A stretch of DNA of 64,000 nucleotides from an uncultured bacterium (GCA_934875375.1 CAKXHL010000012.1:10717-74716), one strand, 5' to 3'. Shown: positions 42,941 through 53,444, numbered from the stretch's first letter. Notes: generated by a model from the sequence alone, not told the origin. Program-made: numbers and translations.

Positions 42941-43903
42941 TTATTCATCATCGTGGGTGAGGTTGAAGCCCAGTGACTGGAGCTTGGAGATAACCTCTTC
43001 CAAAGATTTTTTGCCGAGGTTGCGGACCTTCATCATTTCCTCCTCGGACTTGCTGATCAAATCTTCCACCGTGTTGATGCCTGCACGCTTGAGGCAGTTG
43101 AAAGAGCGTACAGACAGGTCAAGTTCTTCAATGGTCATCTCAAGGATCTTTTCTTTTCCGTTATCGTCCTTCTCCACCATAATTTCGGTGTGATAGGCCT
43201 CGTCGGAAAGATCAACAAACAAGTTGAGATGTTCGTTGAGGACCTTGGCGCCTAAAGAAACGGCTTCCTTTGCAGAAATTGTACCGTCCGTCCAAACTTC
43301 CAGCGTCAGCTTATCATAGTCGGTAATCTGCTCGACACGGGTATTTTCCACGGTGTAGTTTACTTTCAGCACAGGGGTGTAGATACTGTCCACCGGGATT
43401 ACTCCCAGGACAGACGGGCCGGTTGCCGATTGTATCTGCTTGTTCCGCTCTGCCGGGACATATCCACGGCCGCGGTCCAGGGTCAATTCCATATACAGTT
43501 TGGCGCCTGCGCCCAAAGTGGCAATATGCATGCCGGGGTTTAAAATCTCAACCTCCGAGTCGGTGGTGATGGAATCGGCGGTCACTTCACACTCGCCCGC
43601 CGCATCGATTACAACGGTTTTGGGGCCGTCACAGAAAAGCTTTGCGGTCAGGTTTTTAATGTTGAGGACGATTTCCGTCACATCTTCCTTCACACCGGGG
43701 ACAGTCGAAAATTCATGCTGGACGCCGTCAATTTTGATCGACGTAACAGCAACGCCAGGGAGCGAGGAGAGAAGCACGCGCCGCAGGCTGTTGCCCAACG
43801 TGGTGCCGAAGCCGCGCTCGAGAGGTTCAACGACGAATTTGCCGTATGTGCCGTCCGGCTTGATTTCAGCCGTCTCAATTCTTGGCTTTTCAATTTCAAT
43901 CAA
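42941..43903 (-). CDS. rpoA: RNA polymerase alpha subunit
   Basis: The 320-residue protein has the N-terminal assembly domain ([32 protein letters not shown]) and, after a linker near 240, the C-terminal domain ([44 protein letters not shown]) that binds UP elements and activators. A 139-base gap with two hairpins separates it from rpsD. Confidence 0.97.
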   Translation of the reverse strand: MIEIEKPRIETAEIKPDGTYGKFVVEPLERGFGTTLGNSLRRVLLSSLPGVAVTSIKIDGVQHEFSTVPGVKEDVTEIVLNIKNLTAKLFCDGPKTVVIDAAGECEVTADSITTDSEVEILNPGMHIATLGAGAKLYMELTLDRGRGYVPAERNKQIQSATGPSVLGVIPVDSIYTPVLKVNYTVENTRVEQITDYDKLTLEVWTDGTISAKEAVSLGAKVLNEHLNLFVDLSDEAYHTEIMVEKDDNGKEKILEMTIEELDLSVRSFNCLKRAGINTVEDLISKSEEEMMKVRNLGKKSLEEVISKLQSLGFNLTHDDE

Positions 43904-43921
43904 AGTAAACCCTCCTTATAG

Positions 43922-43940
43922 GACAAACATCGGGTTTGTC
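43922..43940 (-). other. Hairpin before rpoA
   Basis: GACAAAC (43922-43928) pairs with GTTTGTC (43934-43940) just upstream of the rpoA ribosome binding site; no T-run follows. Confidence 0.5.
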
Positions 43941-44002
43941 ATGTTGATCGCGTTCCCTTGCCGATTATCTAAAACACGCAATTCCAAAACCAAACGTTCC
44001 TG

Positions 44003-44028
44003 GCTGCCAAAAGATTGCTTTTGGCAGC
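44003..44028 (-). other. Hairpin after rpsD
   Basis: An 11-bp perfect stem, GCTGCCAAAAG (44003-44013) with CTTTTGGCAGC (44018-44028), follows the rpsD stop by 14 bases. It lacks a U tract, so it is a processing or stability element or a weak attenuator. Confidence 0.55.
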
Positions 44029-44042
44029 GCGCGGACCCGCTC

Positions 44043-44672
44043 TTATTTGGAGTACAACTCTACGATCAGATGCTCCTCAACCTCGAGGTCGATATCCTCA
44101 CGGTTAGGCAGACGAACAATAGACGCTACCATCTGGTCGTTATTCTTGTCGATCCACATAGGAACCGGACGAGCGCCGTTGATCTCAACGATCGATTTCA
44201 GTTTTTCGCTGTTTTTGAAGCCATCAGCAACAGCAATCACATCGCCCGCTTTGCAAAGATAAGAGGGAATGTTTACTCTCTTGCCGTTTACGGTGAAGTG
44301 ACGGTGCAGGACCAACTGTCTTGCTTCTTTTCTGGAATTTGCAAAGCCGGCTCTGTAAACGATATTGTCCAGGCGGCTTTCTAAGAAACGCAGCAGGTTT
44401 TCACCGGCCATACCGGGTCTTCTCTCTGCCATTTCATAGTAGTGGTAGAACTGGTTCTCAGATACGCCGTAGAAGCGTTTGGTCTTCTGTTTTGCGCGCA
44501 GCTGGATGCCATATTCGGAAACTTTTTTGCGGCCCTGGCCATGCTGGCCGGGAACAGCGCCTTTACGGGTTACGATTGCACATTTATCGGAATAGCATCT
44601 CTCACCCTTCAGGAACAGCTTTTGGCCTTCTCTTCTGCACAGGCGGCAGGAAGCACCAGTATATCTTGCCAT
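44043..44672 (-). CDS. rpsD: 30S ribosomal protein S4
   Basis: The 209-residue protein has an N-terminal zinc-type Cys set (C9, C12, C26, C31 in [10 protein letters not shown] and ERCYSDKC) and an S4 RNA-binding domain ([32 protein letters not shown]). S4 starts assembly of the 30S body by binding 16S rRNA. Here it is inside the alpha operon, as in E. coli, whereas in B. subtilis it is elsewhere. Confidence 0.97.
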   Translation of the reverse strand: MARYTGASCRLCRREGQKLFLKGERCYSDKCAIVTRKGAVPGQHGQGRKKVSEYGIQLRAKQKTKRFYGVSENQFYHYYEMAERRPGMAGENLLRFLESRLDNIVYRAGFANSRKEARQLVLHRHFTVNGKRVNIPSYLCKAGDVIAVADGFKNSEKLKSIVEINGARPVPMWIDKNNDQMVASIVRLPNREDIDLEVEEHLIVELYSK

Positions 44673-44693
44673 ATGGTTATACCTCCTTGATGG

Positions 44694-45092
44694 TTAGACG
44701 CGTCTTCTCTTAGGCGGGCGGCATCCGTTGTGGGGGATCGGAGTCACGTCCTTGATCATGCTGACCTCCAGGCCGGCAGCCTGCAGCGCACGGATCGCAG
44801 CTTCACGACCGGAACCGGGGCCTTTTACATATACTTCAACGGTTTTCAGTCCATGTTCCATCGCAGCTTTGGCAGCGGTTTCCGCAGCCGTCTGTGCGGC
44901 AAATGGAGTCGATTTTCTGGAGCCTCTGAAGCCCAGACCACCGGCGCTTGCCCAGCTGAGCGCATTACCCTGTACATCGGTAATGGTCACGATGGTATTG
45001 TTGAAAGTGGACTGGATATGAGCCGCACCGCGTTCGATATTCTTCTTCTCACGGCGTCTGCGGGTGGCTTTTTTTGTTACGGCTTTTGCCAT
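44694..45092 (-). CDS. rpsK: 30S ribosomal protein S11
   Basis: The 132-residue protein shows the S11 pattern [48 protein letters not shown] and the basic end [11 protein letters not shown]. It lies on the 30S platform next to mRNA. It is 19 bases after rpsM and 21 before rpsD. Confidence 0.97.
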   Translation of the reverse strand: MAKAVTKKATRRRREKKNIERGAAHIQSTFNNTIVTITDVQGNALSWASAGGLGFRGSRKSTPFAAQTAAETAAKAAMEHGLKTVEVYVKGPGSGREAAIRALQAAGLEVSMIKDVTPIPHNGCRPPKRRRV

Positions 45093-45111
45093 CTCAGTTA
45101 TCCCTCCCTGA

Positions 45112-45480
45112 TTACTTCTTCTTGTTGGCGATTGTCTTCTTCGGTCCCTTGCGGGTACGCGCGTTGGTCTTGGTGCGCTGTCCTCTTACGGGCAGGCCTT
45201 TTCTGTGACGCAGACCGCGGTAGCATCCGATTTCGGTCAATCTTTTGATGTCGAGAGCGACAGAGCGGCGCAGGTCGCCTTCTACCTGCAAATGCTTGTC
45301 AATGTACTCACGCAGCTTGGACACATCGTCCTCGGACATATCTTTTACTCTGATATCAGGATTCACGCCGGTCGCTTTCAAAATGTCAGAAGCGGTTTTA
45401 CGGCCGATGCCATAGATATAGGTCAGTCCGATCTCAATGCGTTTCTCTCTGGGCAAGTCAACACCAGCTATACGAGCCAT
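45112..45480 (-). CDS. rpsM: 30S ribosomal protein S13
   Basis: The 122-residue protein starts [26 protein letters not shown] and ends in the [19 protein letters not shown] tail that contacts tRNA in the P site. It sits in the 30S head. An 83-base gap separates it from rpmJ. Confidence 0.97.
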   Translation of the reverse strand: MARIAGVDLPREKRIEIGLTYIYGIGRKTASDILKATGVNPDIRVKDMSEDDVSKLREYIDKHLQVEGDLRRSVALDIKRLTEIGCYRGLRHRKGLPVRGQRTKTNARTRKGPKKTIANKKK

Positions 45481-45563
45481 ACTTTTGTTGCACCTCCATT
45501 ATATCGATTGCCACATCCGTCCAGCGGCCGCTTAAGCGGCTGGACAGTGTGGTTTTCGCGCCA

Positions 45564-45677
45564 TTAGCCCTGGCGCTGCTTGTGCTTGGGATTGGAGCAA
45601 ATCACCATAATGCGGCCTTTACGCTTGATGATTTTGCACTTTTCGCAAATGGGCTTAACGGAAGGTCTGACTTTCAT
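45564..45677 (-). CDS. rpmJ: 50S ribosomal protein L36
   Basis: This 37-residue ORF, read on the minus strand, starts [17 protein letters not shown] and ends [11 protein letters not shown]. Its zinc ligands C11, C14, C27 and H32 mark it as the zinc-binding C+ form. GGAGG precedes the ATG. It lies between infA and rpsM, its conserved place. Confidence 0.96.
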   Translation of the reverse strand: MKVRPSVKPICEKCKIIKRKGRIMVICSNPKHKQRQG

Positions 45678-45713
45678 TTTCAAATACCTCCTTGTACCTT
45701 TCCGAAACGGAAC

Positions 45714-45932
45714 CTATTTCGAACGCCATGTAATGCGTCCTTTGGTCAGGTCATACGGGGACATTTCAACCGTGACCTTATCACCCGGCAGGATGCGGAT
45801 GAAATTCATTCTTAATTTGCCGGAAATATGTGCTAAAATGACATGCTTATTCGGCAGTTCCACCTGAAATTGAGCGTTGGGCAAAGCTTCGAGGACTGTA
45901 CCTTCAATTTCAATGACGTCTTCCTTAGACAA
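45714..45932 (-). CDS. infA: Translation initiation factor IF-1
   Basis: The 72-residue OB-fold protein ([67 protein letters not shown]) binds the A site of the 30S subunit during initiation. Full length and correctly placed between the KOW protein and rpmJ. Confidence 0.97.
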   Translation of the reverse strand: MSKEDVIEIEGTVLEALPNAQFQVELPNKHVILAHISGKLRMNFIRILPGDKVTVEMSPYDLTKGRITWRSK

Positions 45933-45962
45933 GTAAATACCTCCCTTTGGTACGCGCAGGGC

Positions 45963-46229
45963 TTATGCGTTTCCTTCTGTCTGCCCCGAGGGGTAATTAA
46001 AGGAATGCAGCAGCCGCTTCAATTGATTGTTCGTCGCAAAATTTTCCACCTGAACCTGCGTATTGGTTGTACGCAGATGCTTGGGGTTTTTCCGCTTCGG
46101 CCTTTCCAGCGGTCGCACTTTGCCGTCTGCAATCCAGACAAAGCCATCTTCTATCTTTACAACCAGATAGAACCGCTGGGCATCCCGCCCGGAAATTGAT
46201 TTTACGACACAGCCTTTTACGATCTCCAT
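45963..46229 (-). CDS. KOW-domain RNA-binding protein
   Basis: The 88-residue protein starts with a KOW-type motif, EIVKGCVVKSISGRDAQRFYLVVKI, followed by ADGKVRPLERPKRKNPKHLRTTN, a basic patch suited to RNA. Proteins of this type, sometimes annotated as L14e-like, occupy this position between map and infA in Clostridia and have no proven role. AAGGGGG precedes the ATG. Confidence 0.85.
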   Translation of the reverse strand: MEIVKGCVVKSISGRDAQRFYLVVKIEDGFVWIADGKVRPLERPKRKNPKHLRTTNTQVQVENFATNNQLKRLLHSFNYPSGQTEGNA

Positions 46230-46240
46230 GTCCGGCCCCC

Positions 46241-46990
46241 TTAAGGCGTCGTCAGAATCACCGGCCCTTGCTCGGTGATCGCAATGGTATGCTCAAAATG
46301 GGCCGACAGACTGCCGCTTCTGGTTACGACCGTCCAGTCGTTATCCAGAATGCGCACGCCCTCCCCAGCCTGGTTGACCATCGGTTCGATGGCGATGGTC
46401 ATGCCGGGAACCAGCCGGACGCCATGTCCGGCCCGGCCAAAATTGGGGATCTCCGGATCTTCATGCAGGTTATGGCCCACGCCATGTCCCACATATTGGC
46501 GGACAACGGCAAAACCGTTTTGCTCCACCAATGCCTGAACCGCTGCGCCGATATCGCCGACCCGATGGCCGGCCTGCGCCGCCTCAATACCCAGATACAG
46601 GCTTTTTTGCGTTACGTCCAGAAGCTTCTTGGCCTCTTCGCCGATCTGCCCCACCGGAAAGGTAAACGCATTGTCTCCGTGAAATCCTCCGATACAGGCG
46701 CCCACATCAACGCTAACGATGTCCCCTTCCCGCAGGACCCGCTCCGAAGAGGGAATCCCATGGATCACTTCGTCGTTCACCGAAATACAGGCCGTCCCGG
46801 GGAAGCCGCCGTATCCCAAGAAGGATGGCTTAGCCCCCTGACTGACGATAAAATGATGGAGAATCCGATCCAGCTCCAGCGTGGTCATCCCCGCCCGGAT
46901 ATTTTCGCCGGCCACCACAAGTGCCTGTGCGGAGATCTGGCAGGCTTTTTTCATCCTCTCCAGCTCCGATTTGTTTTTTAGCTGAATCAT
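46241..46990 (-). CDS. map: Methionine aminopeptidase, type I
   Basis: The 249-residue metalloprotease removes N-terminal Met from nascent proteins. Conserved metal-site regions are visible: GIPSSERVLREGDIVSVDVGACIGGFHGDNAFTF (two Asp), YVGHGVGHNLHEDPEIPNFG (His), and MTIAIEPM and DNDWTVVTRSGSLSAHFEHTIAI (two Glu). It starts two bases after adk. Confidence 0.96.
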   Translation of the reverse strand: MIQLKNKSELERMKKACQISAQALVVAGENIRAGMTTLELDRILHHFIVSQGAKPSFLGYGGFPGTACISVNDEVIHGIPSSERVLREGDIVSVDVGACIGGFHGDNAFTFPVGQIGEEAKKLLDVTQKSLYLGIEAAQAGHRVGDIGAAVQALVEQNGFAVVRQYVGHGVGHNLHEDPEIPNFGRAGHGVRLVPGMTIAIEPMVNQAGEGVRILDNDWTVVTRSGSLSAHFEHTIAITEQGPVILTTP

Positions 46991-46992
46991 AC

Positions 46993-47625
46993 TTACGCCT
47001 CCAGCGCTTTGAGCACAAGCGCGCTGGTATCGGCCACTTCCTCCTGGCCTTCAATTACCGTAAGCTTTCCGGCCTTTTTATAATAATCGCACAGAGGCTC
47101 AGTGGACTCGTGATAAACTTTCAGGCGTTCCTTTACCGTTTCCGGCTGGTCATCCTTACGAATCACCAATTTGCCGCCGCATTTGTCGCACACTTCCCCT
47201 TTGGAGGAAGGCTTGAAATCAACGTGGTAGCTGGCGCCGCAGCTTTCACAGACCCGCCGGCCGGACAAACGCTTTTGAATCGCCTCGTCCGGAACTTCAA
47301 TATCCAGAACTTTATGAATCACAACGCCCATGGCGTCGAGCGCCTCGGCTTGCGGAACCGTTCTTGGGAAGCCGTCCAGGATAAAACCGTTTTTGCAGTC
47401 CTCCTGTGCCAGCCGCTCTTTGATAATTGCGATTACAACCTCATCCGGAACCAGAGCGCCGCTATCCATATAGGATTTGGCTTTTTGCCCCAGCTCGGTG
47501 CCGTTTTTCAATGCCTCACGGATAATGTTGCCGGTGCTGATAGCCGGGATCTGCAATTTGTCGCAGATGACCTCAGCCTGGGTACCTTTGCCCGCGCCCG
47601 GTGCGCCTAACAGGATCAAATTCAT
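46993..47625 (-). CDS. adk: Adenylate kinase
   Basis: The 210-residue enzyme interconverts AMP, ADP and ATP. The P-loop is LGAPGAGKGTQ, followed by ISTGNIIREAL and the AMP-site GFPRTVPQAEAL. The lid carries a zinc site of four Cys (CESCGASYH and CDKCGG), as usual in Gram-positive bacteria. It lies between secY and map. Confidence 0.97.
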   Translation of the reverse strand: MNLILLGAPGAGKGTQAEVICDKLQIPAISTGNIIREALKNGTELGQKAKSYMDSGALVPDEVVIAIIKERLAQEDCKNGFILDGFPRTVPQAEALDAMGVVIHKVLDIEVPDEAIQKRLSGRRVCESCGASYHVDFKPSSKGEVCDKCGGKLVIRKDDQPETVKERLKVYHESTEPLCDYYKKAGKLTVIEGQEEVADTSALVLKALEA

Positions 47626-47638
47626 ATTCGTCCCTCCA

Positions 47639-48937
47639 TTATTCCAGGAAGCCTTTGTAATGACGCATCATCATTTCGGACTCCAGCTGACGTACCGTAT
47701 CCAGCGCAACGCCGACAACGATCAGGATGGAGGTACCGCCCAGCGAAATGTTCATGCCGGTGATGGCAGTGAGCAGAATCGGCAAGGTGGCAACCAGGCC
47801 CAAAAACAGAGCGCCGACCAGAGTGATCTTGGAAATCACCTTGGTGATAAACTCGGTGGTGGGTCTGCCGGGACGAATGCCCGGAATCGCGCCATTATTC
47901 TTTTGCAGATTATTGGCCATTTCCACAGGGTTATACTGAATCGCCACATAGAAGTAATTAAACATGATGATCAGCAAAATGTAGATCATGGCATACCAGC
48001 CGGTATTGTAATTGAAAATACTCAAAAACTTATACAGCAAGCCCTCGGTGTTCAGCGGCACAAACGCCTTGATGGTACCGGGGATCGCCAGAATAGAGCT
48101 GGCAAAGATGATCGGCAGAACGCCGGACATATTGACCTTGATCGGCATAAAAGTGGACTGGCCGCCATACAGTTTCCGGCCGACCACTCGCTTGGCGTAC
48201 TGTACCGGGATTCGTCTCTCTGCGGAGGTCATGACAACGATGAATACGATCATGGCCAAAAACAGGATCAGAACCAGCGGAACATAGAAGTAGTACTTAG
48301 TGGACTGCGCGCCCATCTGGAAGTACTGCCACATTTTCAGCACCGCAGAGCCGCCGCGGGACAGGATACCGGCAAAGAGAATCATGGAAATGCCGTTGCC
48401 AATGCCCTTGGCATCAATCTGATCGCCTAAAAAGACAATCAGCGCGGAACCTGCCGTAAAGGTCATGATGATGACCACTGCTGAGAAAAATCCAGCAAAG
48501 CCCTTGGTGTAGACCAAGGCGCCCTGATTTTTTAACAGGAACCAGTAAGCCAGCGCCTGGACAAAGCCCAAGCCGATACCGGTGTACCGGGTAATCCGGT
48601 TCAGTCGTTTTCTGCCGTCCTCGCCCTCTTTGCTCATCCGTTCCAGTGCAGGGATTGCAACCGTCAAAAGCTGAATCACGATGGAGCCGGTGATGTAAGG
48701 GCTGATAGACATGGCGAAAATCGTGGCGTTCGAAAACGCGCCGCCGGTCAGAACGTCGATATAGCCCAGCAGGTTGCCGTCACCCGCGTTGGACATCCAA
48801 GCCTGCATAACGCTTGCGTCCAGAAACGGAACGGGGATGGCGCTGCCGATACGGAAGATCAGCAGGATCAGTGCGGTGAACAGAATCTTCTTTCTCAGGT
48901 CCGCAATTTTCCATGCGTTTCTAATGGTGTCGAACAT
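47639..48937 (-). CDS. secY: Protein translocase subunit SecY
   Basis: The 432-residue protein has ten membrane helices, starting MFDTIRNAWKIADLRKKILFTALILLIFRIGSAIPVPF, and the conserved cytosolic loop NGISMILFAGILSR. It forms the protein-conducting channel with SecE and SecG. It begins two bases after rplO. Confidence 0.97.
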   Translation of the reverse strand: MFDTIRNAWKIADLRKKILFTALILLIFRIGSAIPVPFLDASVMQAWMSNAGDGNLLGYIDVLTGGAFSNATIFAMSISPYITGSIVIQLLTVAIPALERMSKEGEDGRKRLNRITRYTGIGLGFVQALAYWFLLKNQGALVYTKGFAGFFSAVVIIMTFTAGSALIVFLGDQIDAKGIGNGISMILFAGILSRGGSAVLKMWQYFQMGAQSTKYYFYVPLVLILFLAMIVFIVVMTSAERRIPVQYAKRVVGRKLYGGQSTFMPIKVNMSGVLPIIFASSILAIPGTIKAFVPLNTEGLLYKFLSIFNYNTGWYAMIYILLIIMFNYFYVAIQYNPVEMANNLQKNNGAIPGIRPGRPTTEFITKVISKITLVGALFLGLVATLPILLTAITGMNISLGGTSILIVVGVALDTVRQLESEMMMRHYKGFLE

Positions 48938-48939
48938 TC

Positions 48940-49380
48940 TTATTTCACCTCGGCTTTCCCGCCTGCCTCCTCAATTTTCTGCTTGGCAGACGCGGAGAAA
49001 GCAGCAGCATTCACGGTCAACTTCTTGGTCAGCTCGCCGTTACCAAGAATTTTTACGCCGTCAAGTGTTTTTTTCAGAAGACCAGCGGCAAGAATTGCGT
49101 TGGTATCTACAACCGCGCCGTCCTCAAAGCAATTTAAGTCGGATACATTGATCGTAGCATACTTGGTGGCAAAAATATTGTTGAATCCTCTTTTCGGGAC
49201 TCGTCTTGCCAACGGCATCTGGCCGCCCTCAAAGCCGGGTCTTACACCGCCGCCGGAACGGGCATTCTGGCCTTTATGGCCCTTGCCCGCCGTTTTACCG
49301 TTGCCGGAACCGTGACCTCTGCCTTTACGGAAGACGTCTTTGTTGGAACCAGGCGCCGGAGAAAGCTCGTGCAATTTCAT
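48940..49380 (-). CDS. rplO: 50S ribosomal protein L15
   Basis: The 146-residue protein shows [57 protein letters not shown], the glycine-rich basic L15 start, and a folded C-terminal half. It is a late-assembly 50S protein placed immediately before secY. Confidence 0.97.
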   Translation of the reverse strand: MKLHELSPAPGSNKDVFRKGRGHGSGNGKTAGKGHKGQNARSGGGVRPGFEGGQMPLARRVPKRGFNNIFATKYATINVSDLNCFEDGAVVDTNAILAAGLLKKTLDGVKILGNGELTKKLTVNAAAFSASAKQKIEEAGGKAEVK

Positions 49381-49400
49381 GGTACTCGCACCTCCTTGTT

Positions 49401-49577
49401 TTACGCTTCGGTTACCTCAACGAGGTGAGAAATCTTGGCAATCTTGCCGCGGGTGGCCTCGTTATCAGGCTGCGTTGTCTCGTTACCGATTTTTTTGAGT
49501 CCCAGAGAGTACGCAGTGGCGATCTGGTCCTTTTTTCTGCCATTCAGGCTTTTAACCAATTTGATTTTCATAGCCAT
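49401..49577 (-). CDS. rpmD: 50S ribosomal protein L30
   Basis: The 58-residue product ([36 protein letters not shown]) has the L30 length and pattern. ATG 49577 has AAGGAGG upstream; the 21-codon extension of the open frame overlaps rpsE and is not used. L30 is peripheral and is absent from some bacteria. Confidence 0.94.
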   Translation of the reverse strand: MAMKIKLVKSLNGRKKDQIATAYSLGLKKIGNETTQPDNEATRGKIAKISHLVEVTEA

Positions 49578-49587
49578 TGCTACCTCC

Positions 49588-50088
49588 TTAACCCAAGATC
49601 TGCTCAACGGATCTGCCGCGGATCGCAGCGACCTCGTCAACGCTTTTCAAAGACGCCAGACCAGCGATGGTGGCGCTTACAACATTGCAGGGATTGTTGG
49701 AACGCAGGCACTTGGTACGGATATCGCTGATGCCTGCAACTTCCATTACCGCACGAACAGGGCCGCCGGCGATAACACCAGTACCGCGGGGAGCCGGTTT
49801 CATCAGCACGCGGCCTGCGCCGAACGCACCGATTACTTCGTGAGGAATGGTCGTTCCTTTCAAGGAAACGTGGATCAGATTTTTCTTGGCGTCCTCAATT
49901 CCTTTGCGGATCGCGTCCGGAACCTCGGAGGACTTACCCAATCCAAAGCCGATAGTGCCGTTGCCGTCGCCGACGACAACCAGCGCGGCGAATTTGAAGA
50001 TACGGCCGCCTTTAACCGTTTTCGATACGCGGTTAATGGCAACGACCTTCTCTTGCAGGTCCAAAGTAGAACCATCAATTCGAGCCAT
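49588..50088 (-). CDS. rpsE: 30S ribosomal protein S5
   Basis: The 166-residue protein contains the double-stranded RNA-binding-like N domain ([37 protein letters not shown]) and the C domain with [30 protein letters not shown]. It affects translation fidelity. It lies between rplR and rpmD. Confidence 0.97.
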   Translation of the reverse strand: MARIDGSTLDLQEKVVAINRVSKTVKGGRIFKFAALVVVGDGNGTIGFGLGKSSEVPDAIRKGIEDAKKNLIHVSLKGTTIPHEVIGAFGAGRVLMKPAPRGTGVIAGGPVRAVMEVAGISDIRTKCLRSNNPCNVVSATIAGLASLKSVDEVAAIRGRSVEQILG

Positions 50089-50104
50089 GTATTCTCCTCC
50101 TCCT

Positions 50105-50464
50105 TTAGAATTTCAGACCGCCTTCACGGGCGCCTTCTGCCAACTCTTTGACGCGTCCGTGATAGATATAACCGCTTCTGTCGAAGACGATTTCGGAGAT
50201 TCCTTTCTCCTGTGCTTTCCGGGCGATGGCCATGCCGACCTTTTTCGCCGCTTCTTTGTTTCCGCCAAAGCCTTCGAACCCTTTTTCCATCGAAGATGCG
50301 CTGGCCAGCGTTACGCCGGCTACATCGTCGATCAGCTGGGCATAGATGTGCTTTGTGGAGCGGAAAACATTCAGGCGGGGACGAGCCGCAGTGCCGCTGA
50401 TTTTCTTGCGGACTCTGGCGTGTCTTTTCAGCCTGGCAGTATTTTTATCCGGCTTTTTCACCAT
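50105..50464 (-). CDS. rplR: 50S ribosomal protein L18
   Basis: The 119-residue protein ([34 protein letters not shown]; end [17 protein letters not shown]) binds 5S rRNA with L5. Standard length and place after rplF. Confidence 0.97.
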   Translation of the reverse strand: MVKKPDKNTARLKRHARVRKKISGTAARPRLNVFRSTKHIYAQLIDDVAGVTLASASSMEKGFEGFGGNKEAAKKVGMAIARKAQEKGISEIVFDRSGYIYHGRVKELAEGAREGGLKF

Positions 50465-50483
50465 TTGTGACTCACTCCTTTAA

Positions 50484-51029
50484 CTACTTCTTGCCTTTAC
50501 CAGCCTTACCCTCTTTGCGAATGATTACCTCATTCACATACTTAATGCCCTTGCCTTTATAAGGCTCCGGCGGGCGTTTCTCGCGGATTTCGGCTGCAAA
50601 CTGACCGACCTTCTGCTTGTCGGGTCCGTTAACGATAATTTTATTGGGGGCGGGAACATCAATGGTGATTCCATCAATTTCAGGAACGATCACCTGATGA
50701 GAGAAGCCCAGCACCATAACCAGATTTTTACCCTGCTTAGAAGCACGGTAACCTACGCCGTTTACCTCTAGCTCTTTGCTGAAGCCGTTGGCGCAACCTT
50801 CAACCATGTTGGAAATCAAAGTACGGGTCAAACCGTGCAAGCTTCTGTGCGCTTTGTCATCGGTGGGGCGTTTTACTTCGATCACGCCGCCTTCCAGTGT
50901 GATTGCCATATCCTTGTTAAAGGTTTGGGTCAAAGTTCCTTTCGGTCCTTTAACCGTCACGGTAGAGCCGTCGATTTTAACGTCAATACCGGCGGGAACC
51001 GCGATGGGTTTTCTACCAATTCGAGACAT
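50484..51029 (-). CDS. rplF: 50S ribosomal protein L6
   Basis: The 181-residue protein ([34 protein letters not shown]-terminal [19 protein letters not shown] motif seen as [17 protein letters not shown]) is the two-domain L6 near the factor-binding site of the 50S subunit. Confidence 0.97.
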   Translation of the reverse strand: MSRIGRKPIAVPAGIDVKIDGSTVTVKGPKGTLTQTFNKDMAITLEGGVIEVKRPTDDKAHRSLHGLTRTLISNMVEGCANGFSKELEVNGVGYRASKQGKNLVMVLGFSHQVIVPEIDGITIDVPAPNKIIVNGPDKQKVGQFAAEIREKRPPEPYKGKGIKYVNEVIIRKEGKAGKGKK

Positions 51030-51047
51030 TTCAGTGCACCTCCTTGC

Positions 51048-51446
51048 TTACCAAATATAGGCCAGTACTTCGCCGCCAACATGCTCTTTGCGAGCCTGTT
51101 TGTCGGTCATCACGCCCTTAGAAGTGGACACGATTGCAATGCCCAAGCCTTTCATGACCTTCGGCATATTCTCAGTGTCAGCATAGATACGCAGGCCGGG
51201 TTTGGAAACACGGCTCAATCCACTGATGACCTGAGATTTATTGGGACCGTATTTTAAAGTGATATGAATGATACCCTGCTTGCCGTCTTCAACAATCTGG
51301 AACGATTTGATGAAGCCTTCGTCCAACAGAATCTGGGCAATCGCCTTTTTCATGTTGGAAGCGGGTACATCAACGGTATCATGTTTTGCGGAATTCGCAT
51401 TTCTGATACGAGTCAGCATATCAGCGATTGCATCGGTGATGTGCAT
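51048..51446 (-). CDS. rpsH: 30S ribosomal protein S8
   Basis: The 132-residue protein starts [40 protein letters not shown] and ends [26 protein letters not shown]. It binds the central domain of 16S rRNA and, in E. coli, represses the spc operon. Confidence 0.97.
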   Translation of the reverse strand: MHITDAIADMLTRIRNANSAKHDTVDVPASNMKKAIAQILLDEGFIKSFQIVEDGKQGIIHITLKYGPNKSQVISGLSRVSKPGLRIYADTENMPKVMKGLGIAIVSTSKGVMTDKQARKEHVGGEVLAYIW

Positions 51447-51470
51447 GTAATCAACCTCCTTTGCTCGTGC

Positions 51471-51656
51471 TTACCAGCTAGCCTTTTTAACGCCCGGGAT
51501 CTGGCCTTTGTAAGCCAACTCTCTGAAACAGATACGGCAGATGCCGAATTTGCGAAGATAGGCGTGGGGTCTGCCACAGATCTTGCATCTGTTATATGCT
51601 CGAGTGGAGAATTTGGGTGCCTGCTGCTGTTTATTGATCATGGACTTTTTAGCCAC
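51471..51656 (-). CDS. rpsN: 30S ribosomal protein S14, zinc type
   Basis: The 61-residue form has zinc ligands C24, C27, C40 and C43 (RCKICGRP and GICRICF), which separates it from the longer zinc-free paralogue. It lies in the 30S head. Standard position between rplE and rpsH. Confidence 0.97.
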   Translation of the reverse strand: MAKKSMINKQQQAPKFSTRAYNRCKICGRPHAYLRKFGICRICFRELAYKGQIPGVKKASW

Positions 51657-51672
51657 CTACAAAACCTCCTTC

Positions 51673-52212
51673 TTACTTGGCAAACGGAGCGCCCATCAGA
51701 GCCAGCAGCTCACGAGCCTCTTCGTCTGTATTGGCGGTTGTGACAAAGCAGATGTCCATACCGCGCACTTTATCAATCTTATCATAGTCGATTTCGGGGA
51801 ACAACAGCTGCTCGCGCAGACCCATGTTGTAGTTTCCTCTACCATCGAAGCCGTTGGGGTTGATTCCTCTGAAGTCACGAACGCGGGGCAGAGCGATGTT
51901 GAAGAGTCTGTCCAAAAACTCATACATGGTCTCGCCGCGCAGGGTTACTTTCGCACCGATGGTCATGCCTTCACGAAGTTTAAAGTTCGCAACGGATTTT
52001 TTTGCTTTACAGGGAACAGCTTTCTGACCGGTGATTTTGCCCAGGTCAGAGATAATAGCGTCGATTACCTTGGGATTATCGCGTGCTTCACCGCAGCCTA
52101 CGTTGACAACGATCTTCTCAAGTTTCGGAATCTGCATGACGCTTTTATAGCTGAACTTTTTCATCAGAGCCGGAGCTACGTCTTTTACGTAGTAATCTCT
52201 CATCCTGGCCAT
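51673..52212 (-). CDS. rplE: 50S ribosomal protein L5
   Basis: The 179-residue protein shows [42 protein letters not shown] and a final [25 protein letters not shown]. It binds 5S rRNA and contacts the P-site tRNA elbow. Confidence 0.97.
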   Translation of the reverse strand: MARMRDYYVKDVAPALMKKFSYKSVMQIPKLEKIVVNVGCGEARDNPKVIDAIISDLGKITGQKAVPCKAKKSVANFKLREGMTIGAKVTLRGETMYEFLDRLFNIALPRVRDFRGINPNGFDGRGNYNMGLREQLLFPEIDYDKIDKVRGMDICFVTTANTDEEARELLALMGAPFAK

Positions 52213-52227
52213 GTTTTTTCCTCCTTC

Positions 52228-52542
52228 TTAGAAAGTTTCACCGCAGTGCTTGCACATACGCATTTTAGAGTCGCCATCCATTTTGTGGGCCAGGCGGGTG
52301 CCTTTGCCGCACTTGGGGCATACCAACATTACTTTGCAGGCGTACAGCGGGGCTTCTGCTTTCACAATACCGCCGGGCTCACCCATTCTGCGAGGCTTAA
52401 CATGTTTGGTTACCATGTTGCAGCCTTCGATAATGACTTTGCGCTCGGTGGGGCTTACTTCCAGCACCTTGCCCTTTTTGTTCTTGTCCTTACCGGACAG
52501 GATGATGACTGTATCGCCTTTTTTGACGTGAACCTTATTCAC
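52228..52542 (-). CDS. rplX: 50S ribosomal protein L24 with C-terminal zinc ribbon
   Basis: The 104-residue product (GTG start, MNKVHVKKGDTVIILSGKDKNKKGKVLEVSP) has the KOW-containing L24 fold. The C-terminus adds a CPKCG and CKHCG pair, a possible zinc ribbon that E. coli L24 lacks. The GTG at 52542 gives the normal family N-terminus; the open frame begins six codons earlier inside the GGAGG ribosome binding site. Confidence 0.95.
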   Translation of the reverse strand: MNKVHVKKGDTVIILSGKDKNKKGKVLEVSPTERKVIIEGCNMVTKHVKPRRMGEPGGIVKAEAPLYACKVMLVCPKCGKGTRLAHKMDGDSKMRMCKHCGETF

Positions 52543-52560
52543 TTTACAGCGCACCTCCAA

Positions 52561-52929
52561 TTACAGAACCTCTGGGGCGAGGCTTAAAATTTTGAGATAG
52601 TCTTTCTCACGAAGCTCTCTCGCAACCGGCCCAAAAATACGCGTACCCCTTGGGTTTTTATCTTCTCTAATAATAACTGCCGCATTCTCGTCGAAACGGA
52701 TATAGGTGCCGTCGTCGCGGCGAATGCCTTTGGCAGAACGAACGATTACTGCTTTCACGACGTCGCCTTTTTTCACTACGCCACCGGGAGCAGCTTTTTT
52801 AACTGAAGCCACTACCACATCGCCGATGTTGGCGTATCTTCTGCGGGAGCCGCCCAGCACACGGATGCACATCAATTCTTTCGCACCGGTGTTGTCTGCT
52901 ACCTTCATCAAGGTCTGCATCTGAATCAC
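52561..52929 (-). CDS. rplN: 50S ribosomal protein L14
   Basis: The 122-residue protein starts [46 protein letters not shown], the L14 signature, and ends in [18 protein letters not shown]. It forms part of the subunit interface. Confidence 0.97.
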   Translation of the reverse strand: MIQMQTLMKVADNTGAKELMCIRVLGGSRRRYANIGDVVVASVKKAAPGGVVKKGDVVKAVIVRSAKGIRRDDGTYIRFDENAAVIIREDKNPRGTRIFGPVARELREKDYLKILSLAPEVL

Positions 52930-52968
52930 AGAATGTTCCTCCTTTCGATTATTGACATTGGTGTAGGA

Positions 52969-53223
52969 TTATTTCGCTTTCTCGATGATCTGGACAACGC
53001 GCCATTTCTTATCTTTGGAAATCGGTCGGGTTTCCATGATCATGACTCTATCACCAATTCCGCATTCGTTCTTCTCGTCGTGAGCTTTGAACTTTACGGA
53101 TCTTTTGATAATCTTTTTATAAAGGGGGTGTTTTACATTGTCCTGGATCGATACGACAACCGTTTTATCCATTTTGTCGCTGACAACTTTGCCGACCCTC
53201 GTTTTTCTGAGGTTCCTTTCCAC
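52969..53223 (-). CDS. rpsQ: 30S ribosomal protein S17
   Basis: The 84-residue OB-fold protein ([68 protein letters not shown]) binds 16S rRNA early in assembly. It lies between rpmC and rplN. Confidence 0.97.
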   Translation of the reverse strand: MERNLRKTRVGKVVSDKMDKTVVVSIQDNVKHPLYKKIIKRSVKFKAHDEKNECGIGDRVMIMETRPISKDKKWRVVQIIEKAK

Positions 53224-53243
53224 AGCTTAAATCCTCCCTTCGT

Positions 53244-53444
53244 TTACTGCACGTTTTTCATTTCCAACTGACGCAGCACCGTTTTGATGCGCGCGATGTC
53301 TTTTTTGACCTCTTTCATCCGCATGGGATTCTCCAGTTGGTTGATGGCGTGCTGGAAGCGCAGGTTGAAAAGCTCGGCTTTGAGTGCGGTCAGCTTTTCG
53401 TTCAACTCGGCATTGCTCAACTCACGAATCTCCGAAGCCTTCAT
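53244..53444 (-). CDS. rpmC: 50S ribosomal protein L29
   Basis: The 66-residue helical protein ([59 protein letters not shown]) lies by the exit tunnel. Its ATG overlaps the rplP stop by one base (TAATG). Confidence 0.97.
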   Translation of the reverse strand: MKASEIRELSNAELNEKLTALKAELFNLRFQHAINQLENPMRMKEVKKDIARIKTVLRQLEMKNVQ

